Assembly: GCA_009782665.1 (NCBI GenBank)
Contig: WRIP01000041.1
Span: 1-8,685 of the forward strand
Origin: Oscillospiraceae bacterium
GTDB taxonomy: Bacteria; Bacillota; Clostridia; Oscillospirales; Ruminococcaceae
Direction of reading: 5' to 3'
Length of the DNA stretch: 8,685 nt
Position 1 is the stretch's first letter, and every line of letters starts with the position of its first letter. The notes beneath the pieces are model-generated. The model did not search any database. It was not told the origin of the DNA and saw nothing but the letters and a program-made list of their open reading frames with translations. The translations under genes were made by a program, and so were the position numbers. This document shows, piece by piece, positions 7,160 to 8,685 of the stretch.

Positions 7160-7384
7160 TATCAGTATATTACTTCAACATACTACTCATCAGGTATATA
7201 TGGAAAACCTGGCAAGGATCCCAATTTCAATCATGTCATAGATGTGAAAAAAATTATGACAAAGCACAAATAACTTTCCTTTTTATGAATAACCCTTTCC
7301 TAGCATTAGTGGCATAAGTACATAATCTACCGATTTGTCCACCCCAGATTCTTATATTCACTCTTTGTTTGGATATATCTCATA

Positions 7385-8685
7385 TTAATCCTTTGGAATG
7401 TGATATATATCATATTTTCCAGAAAGAATAGGTTGATATCCCGCTTCATTAAGCATTTCTCTTAAGGTATGGTAAGTTTGCCCTACAACGTAGTAGCAGT
7501 CTTTTTTAAGTGTATCATTTACCTGTAGCATTAAGAAATAGTGATTACGTATTACCGCTGCTTTCTCTAATTCTCCCTCAGCAAACACATCATATGGTGA
7601 TACTTTCTGCGATAATAGATAGTAGATTATCGGAGCATCATAATAAACAGGACGATTCTCTGTATTCATTTCATTAATCTGCTCAATCGTAGAGGTTAAA
7701 TCTTCTTGAAAAAATGGTTGAGGATAAACTTCAATAGGATAGACAAAGAAATAGTATGAAAAAAAGAATATGAAACTCGTTAAATAAAGAGAAGCAATAG
7801 CATATGGAACCCATCTTTGTTGTTTGAGTACCTCAACTAATTTCAAAATGCCAACAAGGACAAAGAAAACTAGCGTATAATACATACCATTTAATTTGTT
7901 CGCATTTGGGTCTGCAATAAGAAGACCAATAAGAAGCGAAGCAATAAGAAACAAAAGAATCACATTAGTATTTGTATAGTCTCGTTTCTTAATCCCTCGA
8001 ACTAATCGAACCAAACCTACCCCAATACCTGAAATTGCAAAAGGAATTGATATGATATACATAGTAAAGAACCTAGGTAAAGCATTGTAGGTGAGTACAT
8101 CAGAGAAAAAAGCTACACCAAATAATTTTTTTAGGTTCACTAGAACATTCTGAAAGCCTATCTCTTTACTACGAAAGACTACTAGTCTTGGTATTGAGAA
8201 AAACCATATCTCTAAAGTAGGCCATTTAAATAAATGAACTAACACAAACAGTATAAGTGGCCATGCTAAAATAAATAATGAAACACCAAAAACAAGTATC
8301 CGTGAAAATCCTAATTTTTTAGTATAGGTAATGTAAACAAAGAAAAAGATTAGAAACAATGGAATAATCAACCAGCTGGTCGCATAGCAATAAAGAGATA
8401 ACCCAAACAATAACCCTGAAATAGAGTAATGAATAAGACGATTAGTCTTTACAGCTTTAAATAATACACATAAAGATAGAGTAGACATACTAAGAAACAA
8501 ATTGCAATCTAAACCAAATCGAGATTGCATAATAAAGTAAGGTATAACAGTCAGTAATGCTGCAATAACAACCGCTGCCTTCTTGCCAAGTTCGTTGTTA
8601 ACAATAATTGTTCCGCAAATAAGAGTTACTAATGATAATATCGCAGCTGGTAAACGAAGTGTAAAAAGACTCAATCCAAACAAAT
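7385..8685 (-). CDS. Glycosyltransferase family 39 (PMT_2/ArnT-like) membrane protein, 5' end outside the window
   Basis: The visible 433 or so codons are the C-terminal part of a polytopic membrane protein; the frame is open to the window edge and the first possible start is a TTG that is more likely an internal Leu. About ten hydrophobic segments are visible, spanning roughly residues 12-317 of the visible part, then a soluble C-terminal domain of about 110 residues (QPFFQEDLTSTIEQINEMN onward). RLPAAILSL near the start and SRFGLDCNLF about 45 residues later resemble conserved segments of GT39 lipid-linked-sugar transferases, which move sugars from polyprenyl phosphates to extracellular acceptors. 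The acidic catalytic motif of the first outer loop would lie beyond the edge, so activity cannot be judged. The gene is clearly AT-richer than smc (one sampled line has about 27% G+C against about 53%), hinting at separate ancestry. Acceptor and sugar are unknown. Confidence 0.75.
   Translation of the reverse strand, partial: LFGLSLFTLRLPAAILSLVTLICGTIIVNNELGKKAAVVIAALLTVIPYFIMQSRFGLDCNLFLSMSTLSLCVLFKAVKTNRLIHYSISGLLFGLSLYCYATSWLIIPLFLIFFFVYITYTKKLGFSRILVFGVSLFILAWPLILFVLVHLFKWPTLEIWFFSIPRLVVFRSKEIGFQNVLVNLKKLFGVAFFSDVLTYNALPRFFTMYIISIPFAISGIGVGLVRLVRGIKKRDYTNTNVILLFLIASLLIGLLIADPNANKLNGMYYTLVFFVLVGILKLVEVLKQQRWVPYAIASLYLTSFIFFFSYYFFVYPIEVYPQPFFQEDLTSTIEQINEMNTENRPVYYDAPIIYYLLSQKVSPYDVFAEGELEKAAVIRNHYFLMLQVNDTLKKDCYYVVGQTYHTLREMLNEAGYQPILSGKYDIYHIPKD

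Larger units (their letters stand above)
6849..7384. other. 536-bp intergenic region between the glycosyltransferase gene and smc
   Basis: No convincing gene is seen on either strand. The stretch is AT-rich. From right to left it holds the sequence downstream of the glycosyltransferase stop, without a clear GC-stem plus T-run terminator. A 7-bp inverted repeat (7234-7240 with 7255-7261) has a run of seven A on the plus strand in its loop. Next come a large imperfect palindrome (7091-7159), an unsupported 58-codon plus-strand ORF (7065-7241) overlapping that palindrome, a 13-bp palindrome (6975-6987), and candidate smc promoter elements. I find no rnc or acpP remnant upstream of smc, where many Bacillota have them, and no transposase fragment or tRNA-like fold. 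Confidence 0.6.

Noticed and set aside
7234..7261. 7-bp inverted repeat with an A/T run as terminator of the glycosyltransferase gene
   Set aside because: The T-run lies in the loop and not after the stem on the minus strand, and the stem is short and AT-rich; no terminator is called.
8681..8683. TTG as the start of the glycosyltransferase
   Set aside because: It falls at the window edge inside a conserved hydrophobic region; family members have about one more transmembrane segment and a catalytic loop before this point, so it is most likely an internal Leu codon.

Overview
The window is a Bacillota (Firmicutes)-type chromosomal segment. The evidence is a bacterial Smc with the N-terminus typical of that group, a short FtsY without a long acidic N-terminal region, and the run rdgB-yhbY-nadD-yqeK followed by a probable LCP-family gene. 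A Clostridia-like anaerobe is my best guess, but genus cannot be read from this sequence. Every supported gene lies on the minus strand, so the biological order runs from high to low coordinates.

Right part (about 7385-8685): the 3' portion of a polytopic membrane protein of the glycosyltransferase 39 (PMT_2/ArnT-like) type, cut by the window edge. It is visibly more AT-rich than the rest. Middle-right (6849-7384): a 536-bp stretch with no convincing gene. It holds a large imperfect palindrome, a doubtful 58-codon plus-strand ORF, and the leader of smc.

Centre and left (6848 down to 1): a tightly packed run with gaps of about 4-17 nt and one 4-nt overlap, probably one operon: smc (TTG start), ftsY, rdgB, yhbY, nadD, yqeK, then the 5' end of a GTG-started gene that is probably an LCP (LytR-CpsA-Psr) protein. 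The run joins chromosome condensation (Smc), membrane targeting by the SRP receptor (FtsY), nucleotide-pool cleaning (RdgB), ribosome-associated RNA binding (YhbY), NAD synthesis (NadD), Ap4A hydrolysis (YqeK) and probably cell-wall polymer attachment (LCP). In many Bacillota smc-ftsY and rdgB/yhbY/nadD/yqeK are separate clusters; here they are contiguous.

Most of the window is housekeeping, and I see no defence system, CRISPR array, mobile element or RNA gene. The most unusual item is at the left edge. Codons 19-70 of the GTG-started gene are four in-frame tandem copies of a 13-residue unit (39-nt period, GC-rich), lying just before a strongly basic stretch. The other places worth a second look are the palindrome and small ORF upstream of smc and the compositional break at the glycosyltransferase gene.
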